DNA of 30,958 nucleotides, from the NCBI RefSeq assembly GCF_000720725.1, contig NZ_JOCQ01000098.1:1-30958 (forward strand), written 5' to 3'. Under the pieces are notes generated by a model. The model was given only the letters and a program-made list of their open reading frames with translations, made no database searches and was not told where the DNA came from. The stretch comes from Streptomyces rimosus subsp. rimosus (lineage in GTDB: Bacteria > Actinomycetota > Actinomycetes > Streptomycetales > Streptomycetaceae). Position numbers and translations under genes: made by a program. Below are positions 29,818 to 30,958 of this stretch, piece after piece; position 1 is the first letter of the stretch; each line of letters starts with the position of its first letter.

Positions 29818-30958
29818 TCAAGCGCCTTTCAGGTGCCGCATCAGGCGTTCGAAGTCCTGCCAGCCCGACAGGTCCAGCGGGTCGCCCGGCAGCGGGTAGT
29901 ACATCGCGGGGCGGGCCTTGGGCCCGAGCGGGACAGGTGGCTGGGACAGCGGCGTCTTCCGGGCGCGGTCGCCGGGCATCTGGCGGACTTCCTCGGCGCC
30001 GAGCACGAAGGCCAGTGGGACACCGGGTCCCTCGAAGCGGGGCGGCACCGCCAGGTCCCGGTGGGCTCTGCGGACCTGGACGAGCATCGACAGCAGGCGG
30101 TGGCGGGTGGCGAGCACTTCCGCGGCCCTGGGCAAGGAGTCCACCGGCAGCTCCTCGTCGCCTCCGTAGCCGAACGCAAGCGTGACGTACTCCTCCACAC
30201 CCGCCTTCGTACGGCTGACGCGCACGGTGGCGAGGCCCGGCCGGCCCGGGCTGCCGACCACCACGAACCAGGCCGGCTCGGGGGCCCGCTCGTAGGCGAT
30301 GTCCGTCATCCGACGCGGCGACCAGGGAAGGCTTGCGGGCTCCGCGGTGCCCCACCCGGCCGGGGGCTCGCCGGTGAGCTCGCGCCATATCGACTCCAGC
30401 GCGCCACCGAGGACCAGGCGCTCGTCTGCGGGATGGACCGTTCGGAACGTCACGGCGAGCTGGCGCTCCCCGGTGTCCGCCACCTCCTTGAAGGAGGCCG
30501 CCACCGGTGTACGGGGATCGTCGGCGGTCGCGTCGGCTCCCGCCACCGGCGCGAACATGCCGTCCTGCCAGCGCAGTACGGCTCCGGACTGGCCGTCGTA
30601 GTAGCCGTCCCGCTCGTCGCGTACGACCCAGCGGCACGGCCAGCTGCCCAGGCTGTGGAGTACGGCGGGAGAGAGCGTGGTCCCGGCCGGGGTGACGATC
30701 TGCAGGCCCAGCCCGGCACCTGCGGCGGTCCGGAACGCGTCCTGAAGCCAGGCTGTCATGGCGACCACCGGACGGTCCTGGATGACGACGGCGACCTTGT
30801 CGGTGAGAACGTCGACCGTGGGGTGCGCGGCGGCGGGCTCGGGCGCGAGACTCACACCATCGGTCTTCACCACCGCCAGCGACCGTGCGGCTTCGGGCGG
30901 CCAGGCGGAGCCATCGGCGAAGGCGGCCAGCCGGGCGGCGAAGGTGCCCGCGAGGTGC
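29818..30958 (-). CDS. DUF6177-type type VII-associated protein, cut by the window edge
   Basis: At least 379 residues. The frame stays open from the stop at 29818-29820 to base 30957 at the window end, and the extra residues before the GTG at 30873 (HLAGTFAARLAAFADGSAWPPEAARS) look like real protein, so the true start lies outside. Recognisable stretches are VDVLTDKVAVVIQDRPVVAMTAWLQ, PCRWVVRDERDGYYDGQSGAVLRW and PAWFVVVGSPGRP, which recall the DUF6177 proteins found in Streptomyces ESX-like clusters. There is no membrane segment or catalytic motif that I can name. The C-terminus (YYPLPGDPLDLSGWQDFERLMRHLKG) is intact. Function is unknown. It is separated from the WXG100 gene by 190 bases, so they may have separate promoters. 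Confidence 0.78.
   Translation of the reverse strand, partial: HLAGTFAARLAAFADGSAWPPEAARSLAVVKTDGVSLAPEPAAAHPTVDVLTDKVAVVIQDRPVVAMTAWLQDAFRTAAGAGLGLQIVTPAGTTLSPAVLHSLGSWPCRWVVRDERDGYYDGQSGAVLRWQDGMFAPVAGADATADDPRTPVAASFKEVADTGERQLAVTFRTVHPADERLVLGGALESIWRELTGEPPAGWGTAEPASLPWSPRRMTDIAYERAPEPAWFVVVGSPGRPGLATVRVSRTKAGVEEYVTLAFGYGGDEELPVDSLPRAAEVLATRHRLLSMLVQVRRAHRDLAVPPRFEGPGVPLAFVLGAEEVRQMPGDRARKTPLSQPPVPLGPKARPAMYYPLPGDPLDLSGWQDFERLMRHLKGA

Overview
The window is high-GC actinobacterial DNA, most probably from Streptomyces. GC-ending codons dominate, TTG and GTG starts are common, and the gene order helicase - bldG - anti-sigma factor - hppA - lipoprotein - methyltransferase - topA - membrane/thymidylate kinase fusion - DNA polymerase III delta prime - SlpD-like peptidase - tRNA-Thr is the conserved Streptomyces core order around bldG (S. 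coelicolor SCO3549 region, from memory).

Bases 1-22,600 are conserved core. Two minus-strand genes (a small cysteine-rich protein and an MrfA/YprA-type helicase) lie divergent to bldG and its HATPase partner. After about 1.1 kb with no gene come a proton-pumping pyrophosphatase with a strong terminator, a small lipoprotein, a class I methyltransferase, two short envelope genes, a convergent DUF2752 gene, topA with a small ParE-like reading frame behind it, the fused tmk, holB and a secreted tripeptidyl-aminopeptidase-type hydrolase. Three genes tied to DNA metabolism (methyltransferase, tmk, holB) carry TGTC exactly 16 bases before the -10 hexamer. Two of these match the PafBC / RecA-NDp DNA-damage promoter (TGTCRGTG-N8-TAnnnT) well, and the third matches partly. 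Several intergenic spacers carry short GC-rich tandem repeats of 14-33 bases.

Bases 22,600-25,100 are an accessory insertion behind tRNA-Thr(CGU). Composition falls, and two diverged direct repeats flank a single unfamiliar gene (23012-24391) with a PD-(D/E)xK-like nuclease signature. A C-terminal fragment of a tyrosine integrase follows at 24604-24828.

Bases 25,100-30,958, all on the minus strand, are a type VII (ESX-like) secretion effector locus. Read in transcription order it holds a DUF6177-type protein cut by the window edge, a WXG100-like protein, an ESAT-6-like protein, a DUF6507 WXG-like protein, a large polymorphic toxin and a putative immunity gene. The toxin's last 205 residues and the immunity gene have clearly lower GC than the conserved toxin body, as expected of an exchangeable toxin/immunity cassette. 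The toxin tip and the tRNA-linked cargo protein both show an Asp-x14-Gln-x-Lys nuclease-like signature. These two accessory modules are the best candidates for undescribed biology here.
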